Assembly: GCF_014131735.1 (NCBI RefSeq)
Contig: NZ_CP039121.1
Location: forward strand, 2,790,001 to 2,854,000
Direction: 5' to 3'
DNA: 64,000 bases
From: Lactiplantibacillus plantarum
GTDB taxonomy: Bacteria; Bacillota; Bacilli; Lactobacillales; Lactobacillaceae
Both the position numbers and the translations under genes were made by a program. Shown here one piece after another: positions 9,666-19,021 of this stretch. The notes below the pieces were generated by a model, which saw only the letters and a program-made list of their open reading frames with translations, was not told the origin of the DNA and made no database searches. Each line of letters begins with the position of its first letter. Position 1 is the first letter of the stretch.

Positions 9666-10463
9666 ATGAATTATTGTTAAAACGTTCCAAACGCGTCAAG
9701 TCAAAGTCGGCCAGCTTAGACCGCTGGAAAAAAGTCGAGTGAGTGTAAACATGTTTTGTTAGCGCGTCCTAACACCGACCTCCAGGCATTTCGGCCAATT
9801 GCTGGAACGCGGTGGACACAGATTTAAGCCGAAGACCACGTCTTAAATACTGGTCTTCCACTAACCAAGCAAAGGACGCTTGCTAAGTGGAATTTCACCG
9901 CTGAGCATTGGCCGAAACGCCTTCCAGTCGGGACAGTGTTCGAGTGGCGGACATGTGCGGCCCCAACTTTTGGTGAATTCGTCATTGTTTTTCATAAACC
10001 ATAATTTTGTCAATCAACTGTCAGACTGAAAGTGATATTGAGATAATTCACTAATTCTGAATCAAAATAGTAAGATTTAATCTCTCGACAAAGTGCTAGT
10101 GCACTTAACGCTTTGTTTAAAGTTCCAGTATCAAAATAGGCAACGATAGATTGTGCTAAGTTCGGTGCCACTAAAGCCTGTGGTGGCTAGGCAATGCTCG
10201 GCTTCAACCCGTGGCCTCTCACAGGCTTGAGACTGGAGGGGCTGGGTGACAATGCTCAGTAGCCAAGTTATTCTTAGGCGGAAGTGGGTTGCTTCCGGCT
10301 TAGAATAAGACTCGTATTTGAGATGACGCGGGTTGGGCGTTAGCTCAAATCGACGTCGGCTGCGTTCCAGCAATTGGCACCCAGCCCCGGAGGTCGGAAT
10401 AAGACGTGCAAGTGCTGACGAACAACAAACCAATTAAATTGGAACGTTTTAACAATAATTCAT
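9666..10463. repeat. 0.8 kb non-coding element bounded by a perfect 25-bp inverted repeat
   Basis: Positions 9666-9690 (begins ATGAATTATTGTTAAAACG) and 10439-10463 are exact reverse complements. Inside are several strong hairpins: 9781-9797 with 9907-9923 (GGCCGAAA arms); 9856-9892 (TTCCACT/AAGTGGAA); 10268-10284 with 10292-10308 (TTATTCTTAGGCGGAAG arm); 10314-10351 (ATTTGAG/CTCAAAT). It also holds two partial copies of the dispersed repeat, one near 9707-9800 and one near 10350-10425. Reading frames in it look like non-coding noise. It fills the gap between acpS and cshA. Confidence 0.75.
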
Positions 10464-10506
10464 ACGAACATCTGCCGACTACTTGTATTCTAACATTGTA
10501 GGGCAT

Positions 10507-10535
10507 AAAAAAAGCCGAGCATGCGCTCGGCTTTT
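10507..10535. terminator. Terminator downstream of cshA
   Basis: GCCGAGC-atgc-GCTCGGC flanked by A and T runs, so it can act in both directions. Confidence 0.85.
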
Positions 10536-10565
10536 GTGCAAAGTTAATTTAATTCAACTTAATTT

Positions 10566-10608
10566 GTGCGTTGACTTTAATCATTGGTGCGTTGACTTTA
10601 ATCATTGG
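10566..10608 (-). repeat. Two 21-bp tandem repeats spanning the cshA stop codon
   Basis: GTGCGTTGACTTTAATCATTG occurs twice head to tail, followed by a third partial unit. The cshA stop (TAA, 10598-10600) lies inside the second unit. Confidence 0.85.
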
Positions 10609-12184
10609 TGCGGATCGTATAGCTCCGCTTGCTGCTTTGCTTGCGACCTTCATCATGGTTGCGGTTGCTGCTCCGGTTATCATCGCGACTGCGACCTTTA
10701 TAACCATTGCTCTTCCGATCGCCACGGCCACCGTTACGATCACGGTCGCGATTGCGACCATTGTGAGAATAACCGCCACGACCATTGCCATGACTGTTAT
10801 TGCGGTTGCGATTACCGCCACGATATCCGCCACGCCGGTTGTTACCGCCGCCACCTTTGTGACGAGGTAATGGGCGTTCTGGCGTAATCTTAACGGGTAC
10901 GGCTGAGGCGTCGTCCTTGGTTAAGTCATTTAACAAGGCAGCAACTAGATCAGTAGCATCGTATTTTTGTAATAATTCAGCAGCTTGATCAGCATACTTT
11001 TCAGTCGAAGTCTTAGCAACTAACGAATCAACATTCGCTTCTGCAGCAGCTAATTGGCCAGCAAAAGCTTCAGATTCAGTTGGTGGCTTCAATGGTAACA
11101 TCCGCTTCTTGGTCAACTTTTCGATGACCCGCAAATATTCCATTTCGTTTGGTGTTACAAAAGTTAATGAAACACCCTTGTGTCCGGCACGGCCAGTACG
11201 GCCAATCCGGTGAACATAACTGTCCGGATCCTGTGGAATATCGTAATTGTAAACGTGGGTCACACCAGAAACATCAAGTCCCCGAGCAGCCACATCGGTT
11301 GCAACCAGAATATCCAATTTACCAGCCTTGAATTGACGCATGATTTGCGTCCGACGTTGTTGGCTCAAATCACCATGAATCCCAGCGGCATTATAACCAC
11401 GTGCTTCGAGACCCTTTGATAATTCGTCAACTCGACGTTTCGTTCGACCAAACACGATTGTGAGTTCAGGTGCCTGAACATCAAACAACCGAGTCATAAT
11501 ATCGAACTTTTCAAATTCTTTGGCTTTAACGTAATATTGATCGACCGTATCAGCAGTCATTTCTTTTGATTTGATCTTAACGTGATGCGGTTCCTTCATG
11601 AACTGCACACCAATGCGTTTGATTTCAGGTGGCATCGTTGCGGAGAACAACATAGTTTGGCGTTCATCCGGCACTTGTTTGATAATTGATTCGATATCTT
11701 CCAAGAAACCCATGTTTAACATTTCGTCAGCTTCATCAAGAACTAACATCTTGACGTGGTCTAACTTGACCGTGCCCCGGCGAATGTGGTCAAGCAACCG
11801 GCCAGGAGTTCCGACGATTACTTGTGGGTTTTGCTTCAGATTTCTGATTTGGCGCCGAATATCAGCACCACCGTAAACGACTTGGACTTTCGCCCGTTCG
11901 TCTTTACCTAAGCGGAAGATTTCTTCCTGAGTTTGGATTGCTAATTCACGCGTTGGTGAAACAACTAATGCTTGAATGTTATGGTTGTCAAAATCCAAGC
12001 GTTGTAAGATTGGTAATGCAAACGCGGCGGTCTTCCCAGTACCGGTTTGTGCTTGACCAATCACATCTTTGCCTTCTAGAACCATTGGAATGGTTTCGGC
12101 TTGAATCGGGGTCGCTTCTTCGTATCCGGCCCGATTAACTGCTTTAAGTAGGCTATCGGATAAGCCTAGTTCTGTAAACTTCAA
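10598..12184 (-). CDS. cshA: DEAD-box ATP-dependent RNA helicase
   Basis: 528 aa. Q motif (GYEEATPIQ), motif I AQTGTGKTAA, DEAD box VLDEADEML, SAT motif, and HRIGRTGRAG in the second RecA-like lobe. The last 100 residues are a low-complexity Arg/Gly/Asn tail (HKGGGGNNRRGGYRGGNRNRN), as in CshA-type helicases of the RNA degradosome and cold response. The start is TTG, chosen because AGGAGG stands 8 nt upstream and the protein begins KFTELGLS as in orthologues. The leader of about 240 nt is long for this genome, as is common for cold-responsive helicase genes. Confidence 0.94.
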   Translation of the reverse strand: MKFTELGLSDSLLKAVNRAGYEEATPIQAETIPMVLEGKDVIGQAQTGTGKTAAFALPILQRLDFDNHNIQALVVSPTRELAIQTQEEIFRLGKDERAKVQVVYGGADIRRQIRNLKQNPQVIVGTPGRLLDHIRRGTVKLDHVKMLVLDEADEMLNMGFLEDIESIIKQVPDERQTMLFSATMPPEIKRIGVQFMKEPHHVKIKSKEMTADTVDQYYVKAKEFEKFDIMTRLFDVQAPELTIVFGRTKRRVDELSKGLEARGYNAAGIHGDLSQQRRTQIMRQFKAGKLDILVATDVAARGLDVSGVTHVYNYDIPQDPDSYVHRIGRTGRAGHKGVSLTFVTPNEMEYLRVIEKLTKKRMLPLKPPTESEAFAGQLAAAEANVDSLVAKTSTEKYADQAAELLQKYDATDLVAALLNDLTKDDASAVPVKITPERPLPRHKGGGGNNRRGGYRGGNRNRNNSHGNGRGGYSHNGRNRDRDRNGGRGDRKSNGYKGRSRDDNRSSNRNHDEGRKQSSKRSYTIRTND

Positions 12185-12326
12185 ATATGTTTCCTCCTAA
12201 GGATGACACCATGGGATTACTGCCAGCTAGGAAAAAATCCGTTTCCCGTAAGACGCTGTCATGTAAGCCAACGGTCTGACTTTCATATGGTACAACTGAA
12301 TTATCATACACCGGTTATTCTAAATA

Positions 12327-12420
12327 AGCAAGCAAAGCCCCTAGCAATACCGGAAGGGAAATAACATTATCAGTCTAATGTTAGCGTCACCATTACCCAG
12401 TCATTGCGAGGGGCCTGCTT
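12327..12420 (-). terminator. Long stem-loop between murF and cshA
   Basis: AAAGCCCCTAGCAAT (12334-12348) pairs with ATTGCGAGGGGCCT (12403-12416), with a second imperfect stem in the 54-nt loop. It lies just downstream of murF on the minus strand and only weak T runs follow, so it may be a terminator or an RNA structure in the cshA leader region. Confidence 0.5.
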
Positions 12421-12438
12421 AATCGAATCACTTAAATT

Positions 12439-13827
12439 TTATTTTTCAGGAGCAGCTTCCAGCGCCGTCAGAACCTTTTCAAGGTGAATCCCGTGACTCC
12501 CCTTCAATAAGACCTGATCATCCGCACTAACCGTTGCCGTTAAGTCGGCAATCAATTGAGGCTGTTGATCCGTTTGATAATAGTGGACCGCACCGGCTGG
12601 GTACTTTTCTTGTAGCACTTCTGCCAACGCTCGCATATGTTCACCATTCAAATAGACGCTGGCAATCGTGGCTGGATCCAATTCACTGGCTAAACTCATG
12701 TGTAGTGCATCCGACTGTTCACCTAACTCAAGCATATCACCGAGTACAGCGATTCGCTGACCCTTAGTAGGTACCGCCGCAAAAGCGGCTAGGACCCGTC
12801 GAGCTGCCGTTGGATTAGAGTTATAAACATCACTTAAGATGGCTTCTCCACGGTAACCAGTTAACCATTCCGTCCGGTTCTCCGTCGGCACAAAACTGGC
12901 GATTGCTTGTTGCGCAGCGGCTGGTCGAATGTGAAAAGTATCAGCTACCAAGAGTGCCGCCAATGCATTATTGACATTGTACGCACCCATCATCGGAATT
13001 GTGTACGTGTTGTCCGGCCACAGACTCGTCTTAAATTGCGTTTGAGCCCGACTAGTCGTGATATCACTGCCTGCTAAGGTGTTCGTATCATCCAACCCAA
13101 ACGTCCGTTGATGCTGACTGACTTCCTTAGCACGTTCTTGTAGCAGTGGTTCATCACCATTAAAAATGAACGTGCCATCTTCTTTTAAGCCGTGGACAAT
13201 TTCCATTTTGGCATCAGCAATTCGATCCCGTGTACCAAAGAACTCAATGTGGGCTTCCCCAATCATGGTAATCACCGCAACGTCTGGTTGAACGAGACGG
13301 CTCAAGAAATCCAACTCGCCAAAATGGTCCATCCCCATTTCAACGACGACCACTTCTGTATTCGGTTCCATACTGAGTAACGTCACTGGCACACCAATCT
13401 GATTGTTAAAGTTGGCGTGCGTCTTTGTCACGTTAAACTGAGTGCTCAAAACACTCGCAATCATATCCTTCGTCGTTGTTTTACCATTACTACCCGTAAC
13501 AGCCACGACTTTCGGATTAATTTTTTGTAAATAGTATTGCCCCAGCTGCTGTAGTGCCGTCAATGTATCAGCAACCATAATGACAGGTAAGTCTTCTGGA
13601 ACGTCGTCGGCATGGTCGCTGGCCCATAAGGTAGCAACGGCCCCGTGCTCGATTGCACTTTGAATATATTGATGACCATCATTAGCGCCCATCAGCGGAA
13701 TAAATAGATCCCCTGCTTGGAGCTTTCGGCTATCAAACGCCACACCCGTTACATTAACATCGGGCCACGCCTGTTCGGCATTGACCGCTTGAACGGCCTT
13801 AGCAATTTCGGCAACTTGCATCTTCAT
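12439..13827 (-). CDS. murF: UDP-N-acetylmuramoyl-tripeptide--D-alanyl-D-alanine ligase
   Basis: 462 aa Mur ligase that joins D-Ala-D-Ala to UDP-MurNAc-tripeptide, the last cytoplasmic peptide step of cell-wall synthesis. The ATP site is AVTGSNGKTTTKDM. The central domain has VVVVEMGMDHFGELDFL, and the C-terminal domain VLGDMLELGEQS. The start used is the ATG at 13825-13827 with GGAGAG 10 nt upstream. An upstream in-frame ATG 18 nt earlier has no ribosome site. It is single in this block and is followed by the long hairpin. Confidence 0.95.
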   Translation of the reverse strand: MKMQVAEIAKAVQAVNAEQAWPDVNVTGVAFDSRKLQAGDLFIPLMGANDGHQYIQSAIEHGAVATLWASDHADDVPEDLPVIMVADTLTALQQLGQYYLQKINPKVVAVTGSNGKTTTKDMIASVLSTQFNVTKTHANFNNQIGVPVTLLSMEPNTEVVVVEMGMDHFGELDFLSRLVQPDVAVITMIGEAHIEFFGTRDRIADAKMEIVHGLKEDGTFIFNGDEPLLQERAKEVSQHQRTFGLDDTNTLAGSDITTSRAQTQFKTSLWPDNTYTIPMMGAYNVNNALAALLVADTFHIRPAAAQQAIASFVPTENRTEWLTGYRGEAILSDVYNSNPTAARRVLAAFAAVPTKGQRIAVLGDMLELGEQSDALHMSLASELDPATIASVYLNGEHMRALAEVLQEKYPAGAVHYYQTDQQPQLIADLTATVSADDQVLLKGSHGIHLEKVLTALEAAPEK

Positions 13828-14004
13828 ATCGATTAAACTCTCCATTCATGGCGACCACTTGTCGGTCAGCCAAGTTCTGACTAAGGTTCCACTTTCTCGA
13901 ATCGTAGCCCAATTCAAGCTACGCGCATAAAAATTATACCACTTTGACCCCAGGGACTCTATGGCTAGACCAATTTAGCCCCTAAATCCCGCCCCAAACG
14001 ACTT

Positions 14005-14034
14005 AAAAACGCCCGCTGAATGATCAGCCAAGCG
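14005..14034 (-). terminator. Terminator after the 262-aa hypothetical gene
   Basis: CGCTTGGCTGATCATTCAGCGGGCG hairpin core followed by TTTTT on the minus strand. Confidence 0.7.
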
Positions 14035-14048
14035 TTAAGATGATAATA

Positions 14049-14837
14049 CTATAAATGTTCTTCGAACGCAGCCTGGTCCTGCACTTGCAAGTCCCACACG
14101 CCTGAATTCAAGTTAAAAGTAAGGGTCGCGACATGGTGGGTTCGCCGATTCTCTCCACCACGAGCGGGATCAAAAACTTCGATTTCATTGCCTGTCGTCT
14201 CCGTGTGCACCGGCACCAATAATTGGCGTTGCCGAACCATTGACTGATCAAAGTAAATGAACAAACCATCTGGCATCAATTGAACGAGTTGCTTGAGAAT
14301 CGCTTCAGGTACTCGTGGAACACTCAGTGAACGCATAAACATACGCCGGCCACGGTAAGCTGCCAAAGTGTGCCGCACAATGGCAGCACTTAAAATATGG
14401 CTAAATGCGGAAATATAATAGAAGTACACTTTGATACCACCATTGCGTTGTTCCAAGAAAACGTAGTGGTTGCGCAGTTTGTAATTAAACGGTGATCGAA
14501 TTGGACGATCCATATGTCCGAGATACAATAGCTCGGCAATCTCAGTCGCGGTTAGAAAATCCAAATCGCCAACTTCATCATAATCAAGCCACTTAACGGG
14601 TAACGCGTGACTCTGTAACAAATATCGCCGAATTTCATTTTCATCATTAATGACGTTCAGACCCGTGTGAGCATTTACCGCATGCTCGTTATCATCAACA
14701 CCGACTAACGAGACCAAGTTAGCTGGCAAGCGTTTGATACCATGCACAAAGTCGCTCTGGTCGATCCCGTAAGCAAAGACAAGGTTATCCAGTTTTTCCA
14801 AATTGGCGTAAATATATTTGCGTTGCAACCGTCTCAC
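14049..14837 (-). CDS. Conserved-looking hypothetical protein, 262 aa
   Basis: I do not recognise a family. It is a soluble, mixed-composition protein with no signal peptide or membrane segment. Aromatic-rich stretches (NHYVFLEQRNGGIKVYFYYISAF) lie mid-protein, and a C-terminal half ends in alternating hydrophobic strands (HHVATLTFNLNSGVWDLQV). It has its own terminator. It follows lemA-htpX by 60 nt and could be read with them. Codon use and gene density match the neighbours, so it looks real rather than acquired. No catalytic motif is evident. Confidence 0.75.
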   Translation of the reverse strand: MRRLQRKYIYANLEKLDNLVFAYGIDQSDFVHGIKRLPANLVSLVGVDDNEHAVNAHTGLNVINDENEIRRYLLQSHALPVKWLDYDEVGDLDFLTATEIAELLYLGHMDRPIRSPFNYKLRNHYVFLEQRNGGIKVYFYYISAFSHILSAAIVRHTLAAYRGRRMFMRSLSVPRVPEAILKQLVQLMPDGLFIYFDQSMVRQRQLLVPVHTETTGNEIEVFDPARGGENRRTHHVATLTFNLNSGVWDLQVQDQAAFEEHL

Positions 14838-14897
14838 TCTTTCAACTTTCTATTTGTTTTCATTATAATCCGTTATTAACCTAAACGCATTTTTTTA

Positions 14898-15797
14898 TTA
14901 CATGTTTTTTAAACGAGTGATGCGATCAGCCATCGGTGGGTGGGTATCGAATAAGTGCGTCCATGATTTCTTCGCCTTAAACGGATCAGAAATATAGAGG
15001 GCCGCGCTACTAGGATCCGCCGCTTGCATGGGTTGGCTGTCATCGATTTTTTCAAGGGCACTGATTAAGCCCAACGGATTACGAGTCAGTTCCACACTGC
15101 CGGCATCCGCTAAGTATTCGCGATTACGAGATAGCGCCATCTGCACTAAACTAGCTGCTAGCGGCGCTAAAATAATGACAACAATCGCTAGGATCATTAG
15201 TAAGACCTGGGCACCGTTGCCGTCACGATCATTATCCCGACTGCGCCGGCCACCGCCCCACCAAAAGGCGTTCATACCCCAATTGACTAACAAACTGATG
15301 GCCGCTGTCAGAGCCAAGGCAATGGTCTGTAACCGAATATCATAGTTACGCACATGACTCATCTCGTGACCAATGACGCCTTCCATCTCTTCACGCGTTA
15401 ATCGTGCCTGAATACCAGTTGTCACTGCAACTGCCGCATGCTCAGGGTCATTTCCTGTCGCAAACGCATTGGGGCTCTCATCATCAATAATAAAGACACG
15501 TGGCATCGGTACTTTAGCAACCAACGCCATGTCTTCCACAATGTGCCAGAGCTCTGGATCATCGTCAGCTTGATGCAGCTCACGTCCATGATTCATGCTC
15601 ATGACAATGTCAGTCGACTGACTAATCATTAATACCATATAAAATACCGCTGCAATCAAGGCTACTAGTAACCCTGCAATCGCACTATTAAAAAACACGT
15701 AGCCAACTGCTAAACCAATCACTGCAAGTAATATGACAAAAGCGGCCATCACGTATAACGTGTGCCGCTTGTTGCGGGCAATTTGCTCAAATAACAT
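14898..15797 (-). CDS. htpX: Membrane zinc metalloprotease HtpX
   Basis: 299 aa. Two N-terminal and two central membrane segments, the HEMSH zinc motif ([16 protein letters not shown]) and the third ligand region [13 protein letters not shown]48 family; degrades damaged membrane proteins. The start taken is ATG 15795-15797, 8 nt after AGAGG; the ATG two codons upstream would be too close. The ribosome site overlaps the end of lemA, so lemA-htpX is a coupled pair, as in streptococci and other lactobacilli. Confidence 0.93.
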   Translation of the reverse strand: MLFEQIARNKRHTLYVMAAFVILLAVIGLAVGYVFFNSAIAGLLVALIAAVFYMVLMISQSTDIVMSMNHGRELHQADDDPELWHIVEDMALVAKVPMPRVFIIDDESPNAFATGNDPEHAAVAVTTGIQARLTREEMEGVIGHEMSHVRNYDIRLQTIALALTAAISLLVNWGMNAFWWGGGRRSRDNDRDGNGAQVLLMILAIVVIILAPLAASLVQMALSRNREYLADAGSVELTRNPLGLISALEKIDDSQPMQAADPSSAALYISDPFKAKKSWTHLFDTHPPMADRITRLKNM

Positions 15798-15808
15798 GGG
15801 CATAACCT

Positions 15809-16372
15809 CTAATCTTCAAATGAAACCGTGGGTGCTGCTTTTTCTGCTTCAGGAACAGTTAAGAATTCAACGTTCTTGAAGTGATGAATGCCAGCAATAA
15901 TATTTGACGGGAATTGTTGTAACTTCATGTTATAGCTGGCAGCGCTAGAGTTGAACAGTTGCCGTGAATAAGCAATCTTGTTTTCTGTATTGGTCAACTC
16001 TTCCATCAGCTTACCGAATTCTTGATTCGCCTTCAAATCAGGGTAGCTTTCAGCTAACGCAAAAATGCTCTTCAACGAATTTGTCAATTGATCAGAAACT
16101 GCCATAGCCTGTTGGTGATCACCGCTCGGCACTTGCGTTAATTGATTCCGTAATGAAATCACTTCCGCTAAGGTACTCTTTTCATGTTTCGCGTAACCTT
16201 TGACCGTATTGACCAGATTAGGAATCAAATCAGTCCGCCGTTTTAGCTGAACATCGATTTGGCTCCACGCTTCCTGCGTATACATCCGTGACTTAACTAA
16301 ACCGTTATAAATTACCACGTAAATTGCGATCAAAACCAATACGACCGCAACGATAATTAAAGCTATCATCAA
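15809..16372 (-). CDS. lemA: LemA family protein
   Basis: 187 aa. One N-terminal membrane anchor ([20 protein letters not shown]), then the four-helix LemA domain with the hallmark [27 protein letters not shown] and the [12 protein letters not shown] stretch. Its function in bacteria is not settled. It is regularly paired with htpX, as here (11-nt gap), which suggests a role in envelope quality control. Confidence 0.92.
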   Translation of the reverse strand: MMIALIIVAVVLVLIAIYVVIYNGLVKSRMYTQEAWSQIDVQLKRRTDLIPNLVNTVKGYAKHEKSTLAEVISLRNQLTQVPSGDHQQAMAVSDQLTNSLKSIFALAESYPDLKANQEFGKLMEELTNTENKIAYSRQLFNSSAASYNMKLQQFPSNIIAGIHHFKNVEFLTVPEAEKAAPTVSFED

Positions 16373-16477
16373 TAGACCCCCTCTAAATTATGTCTTATCT
16401 GAGACATGTGACCTTAAGTTATATTGTACCGTGAAATTCCGTTAGAAGATATCGATACCCCTAGAATGTAATAATTG

Positions 16478-17182
16478 TTAATATTTGTTATTAAAATGAC
16501 TTGTAAAGGCCTTCTGAACCTGAGTTGGCGCCGACTTAAACGACCATTGCTGTTCGTACTTACCGCGAATCATTAAGCGACCCGCCCCGGTCTTATCACA
16601 GGTAATTAGGGTAATCAGCTTCTGACCAGGAACATCATCAATTACTTGGACATCAGTTGCTTTAATGAATGTTCGCTGACTCGTCTTATACGCATAAATC
16701 TTTTTGGCATCACTCACATAAATCATTTGGCCAACCTTGCTCTTATAGTACAACGGACTGAATAGTGCGCCATGCTTGATCATATGGTGACCAGCCAACG
16801 CGTAGTTACCCTGCCCCATCTTCTGATTAGCTTTCATCGTGCCAGCCGCCAATGCTAACGTTTCATTGCTGACACCATTACCAATTGGCAGGTACAAATC
16901 AACGGACGGAATCGCAATCGAGCCAATCACGTTGATTGCATTCTTATTCATGCGGGCCTTGGCAACGGTCTGAAAGTCAAGTGACTTGACCTTTGAGAAG
17001 TTAAAATCGCTCTTCTTCTTCGTATTCTGCTTAACCGTCTTAGCCGTAACGGTCGGCGAGTATGAACTCACTAACCAGCTCTTGATCTGTTCATTGAAAA
17101 TTAATGCCAATGATACTAGCACCAGCAGGACAAAAACGCCCCGACCTAACCACTTTAACCCGGGATGTTGCTTGGACTTCAT
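16478..17182 (-). CDS. srtA: Class A sortase
   Basis: 234 aa. N-terminal membrane anchor at about residues 12-30, then the sortase barrel. The catalytic His is in ALAGHHMI, the Cys in TLITCDKTGAGR, and the Arg in GRLMIRGKYE. It joins LPxTG-type surface proteins to the peptidoglycan stem peptide outside the cell. It stands alone and is transcribed divergently from the gene at 17381, so the 198-nt gap should hold both promoters. Confidence 0.94.
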   Translation of the reverse strand: MKSKQHPGLKWLGRGVFVLLVLVSLALIFNEQIKSWLVSSYSPTVTAKTVKQNTKKKSDFNFSKVKSLDFQTVAKARMNKNAINVIGSIAIPSVDLYLPIGNGVSNETLALAAGTMKANQKMGQGNYALAGHHMIKHGALFSPLYYKSKVGQMIYVSDAKKIYAYKTSQRTFIKATDVQVIDDVPGQKLITLITCDKTGAGRLMIRGKYEQQWSFKSAPTQVQKAFTSHFNNKY

Positions 17183-17380
17183 TAATCCCGCCTCCTAATT
17201 TGTTTACGCCCTTTATCAAAGGTTCTACGGTAAATATACCTTAATTAGTTCGCATAATAAAGCCCCGAATTCGTTTAGTTCGTTAGAATTATCTATAGCT
17301 TATCATAATCATTATATTTGCGTCCGTAATCAGATTCTTGTTATGCTAATTGTATCAAAAACAGAAAGCAGGTTGGACCT

Positions 17381-18517
17381 ATGGAAACGATGGTAAAAAA
17401 CGATCTCAATCAACTAATGCAACAACGTGAGGATGGCCCATACATTGCAATTTACCTCAACACGGCCGTTGTGCTCAACGACCTCAATCGCCGCCGCTTA
17501 CAATTCAAACAATTAGTTAATGAAGCTGAAACCCAGATGGCCCACCACTTTCCGAAAACCGAATTTGCGCCATACGCGACGCAACTAGAGCAATTAATTA
17601 ATGACAACGCCTTCTGGTTACAGCACACTGGCCCTCAGACAGGCATCATCACTAACAGTCGTGACCTACACATTTTCGACTTACAATATCCCACTGACAA
17701 CCATGTCAGCGTCAATAGCATGCCAGCTATTCGCCCAGTACTAGCCGACCGCCAGCATCAATTCGACTTCGACTTGCTAGCACTCAATGAAGATAGCATG
17801 GCGCTCTACGCCCAACGTGATGGCAGTTTCGTCGAACTTGATTTGCCAGCTGAGGCCCCCCGCACCCTGACAGAAGCATTGGGCACTGAAAAACGTGGCG
17901 GTGACCTGAATTTCAACGCCAGCCCCGTTCACGGTGCCAACTATCATGGTCATAATGCGAAGGCCGAAGAACGCGATATTGACCAACGAAATTATTACCA
18001 ACAAGTGGCGCAGTACGTTCAGGCCCATTCACAAAAGACGCGACGGCCATTGATCTTAATGGGACTACCACATAACCAGGCAGTCTTCCGTGCCGTCAAC
18101 AAGAATCCGTACCTGTCACAACACCTCATGATCAATAAGTCACCGAAAAACTTAACGGTGGGCGCAATGCAAACAGCCACAGAACCCGTTCAGACGATGT
18201 GGCATACCCAATTAGCCGACATTTTACTAGAACGTTATGATCAGGCTAAGTCCCGCCAGTTAGCATTGGCCGATCCTTTTGACATGATCAAGCCAGCACT
18301 AAGTGGGCGGATCGACACCTTGATTGTCGCCGCAGACGCGAATGTCGCCGGCTCCTTACCAGCGGCCGATGTTCAATTAACTGATCCAATTGCTGCTCCT
18401 GATAATTTAATTGACGACCTGGTCGATGTCGTGATTGCCATGAACGGGCAAATCCGAATCATCCCCGCAGACCGGATGCCCGTAGAAACCGCTGCTCTCG
18501 CGATTATGCGCTACTAA
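17381..18517 (+). CDS. Putative bacterial eRF1-like (baeRF family) protein
   Basis: 378 aa soluble protein. The overall pattern fits the bacterial homologues of the archaeo-eukaryotic release factor: an N-terminal domain (GPYIAIYLNT), a central RNase-H-like domain with RPLILMGLPHNQAVFRAVNKN, and a C-terminal domain with RIDTLIVAADANVAGSLP. A role in ribosome rescue or translation stress is inferred from the family, not shown. The GATG-side ribosome site is modest (AGCAGGTTGGACCT then ATG). It is one of few plus-strand genes here and ends at a strong terminator. Confidence 0.6.
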   Translation: METMVKNDLNQLMQQREDGPYIAIYLNTAVVLNDLNRRRLQFKQLVNEAETQMAHHFPKTEFAPYATQLEQLINDNAFWLQHTGPQTGIITNSRDLHIFDLQYPTDNHVSVNSMPAIRPVLADRQHQFDFDLLALNEDSMALYAQRDGSFVELDLPAEAPRTLTEALGTEKRGGDLNFNASPVHGANYHGHNAKAEERDIDQRNYYQQVAQYVQAHSQKTRRPLILMGLPHNQAVFRAVNKNPYLSQHLMINKSPKNLTVGAMQTATEPVQTMWHTQLADILLERYDQAKSRQLALADPFDMIKPALSGRIDTLIVAADANVAGSLPAADVQLTDPIAAPDNLIDDLVDVVIAMNGQIRIIPADRMPVETAALAIMRY

Positions 18518-18533
18518 TCATATCGTAAGTGAG

Positions 18534-18578
18534 ACAAAGCCGCACCAGTTCATTACTCGAACTGGTGCGGCTTTGTTT
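18534..18578 (+). terminator. Strong terminator after the baeRF-like gene
   Basis: ACAAAGCCGCACCAGTTC / GAACTGGTGCGGCTTTGT, 18-bp stem, then a T-rich tail. Confidence 0.9.
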
Positions 18579-18603
18579 GTGAGCGTCGATGATTTGCACA
18601 TAC

Positions 18604-18640
18604 AAAAAAGACGCCCCCGCCGAAGCCGGAACGCCGTTTA
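18604..18640 (-). terminator. Terminator after rpmE2
   Basis: GC-rich imperfect hairpin (ACGGCGTTCCGGCTTCGGCG then GGGGCGT) followed by TTTTTT on the minus strand. Confidence 0.7.
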
Positions 18641-18649
18641 ATTGTCTGC

Positions 18650-18895
18650 TTATTTGAGACCGTATTTCTTGTTGAAACGATCGACCGCACCATCGGCCTT
18701 GGTAAACTTTTGCTTACCAGTGTAGAATGGATGTGAATCTGACGTAATTTCAACACGGATCAATGGGTAAGTATTACCATCTTCCCATTCAACAGTTTCT
18801 GCTGAAGTTGCTGTTGAACCAGAGATGAACTTAAAACCAGTAGTTGAGTCTTGGAACACAACTAAATGGTAATCTGGATGAATTCCTTTTTGCAT
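18650..18895 (-). CDS. rpmE2: 50S ribosomal protein L31 type B
   Basis: 81 aa. [16 protein letters not shown] is the L31 N-terminus, and [11 protein letters not shown] and [12 protein letters not shown] complete the protein. It lacks the CxxC zinc ribbon of type A L31 and is therefore the zinc-independent form. The ribosome site is AAAGGAGCG. The murA-rho-rpmE order matches that of Bacillus, though here a gap of about 125 nt separates rho from rpmE2, so it may have its own promoter. Confidence 0.95.
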   Translation of the reverse strand: MQKGIHPDYHLVVFQDSTTGFKFISGSTATSAETVEWEDGNTYPLIRVEITSDSHPFYTGKQKFTKADGAVDRFNKKYGLK

Positions 18896-19021
18896 TGTAT
18901 TTCGCTCCTTTGCCCTGAATCATTTGCTGAAACAGAGATTATCATAGTTTTAACCAACGATAAACATGTTATCACGAATCACAGCTTCCCGTCAACCTAC
19001 AAAGTAGCCTGCCTGCCAGTA

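Noticed and set aside
10131..10433. A 100-codon minus-strand gene between acpS and cshA
   Set aside because: It lies inside the repeat element, has no ribosome site, and its translation has the irregular composition of a frame crossing inverted repeats.
10483..10887. His/Asp/Cys-rich frames in the cshA 3' region
   Set aside because: They are opposite-strand or frame-shifted readings of the Arg/Gly/Asn-rich tail of CshA.
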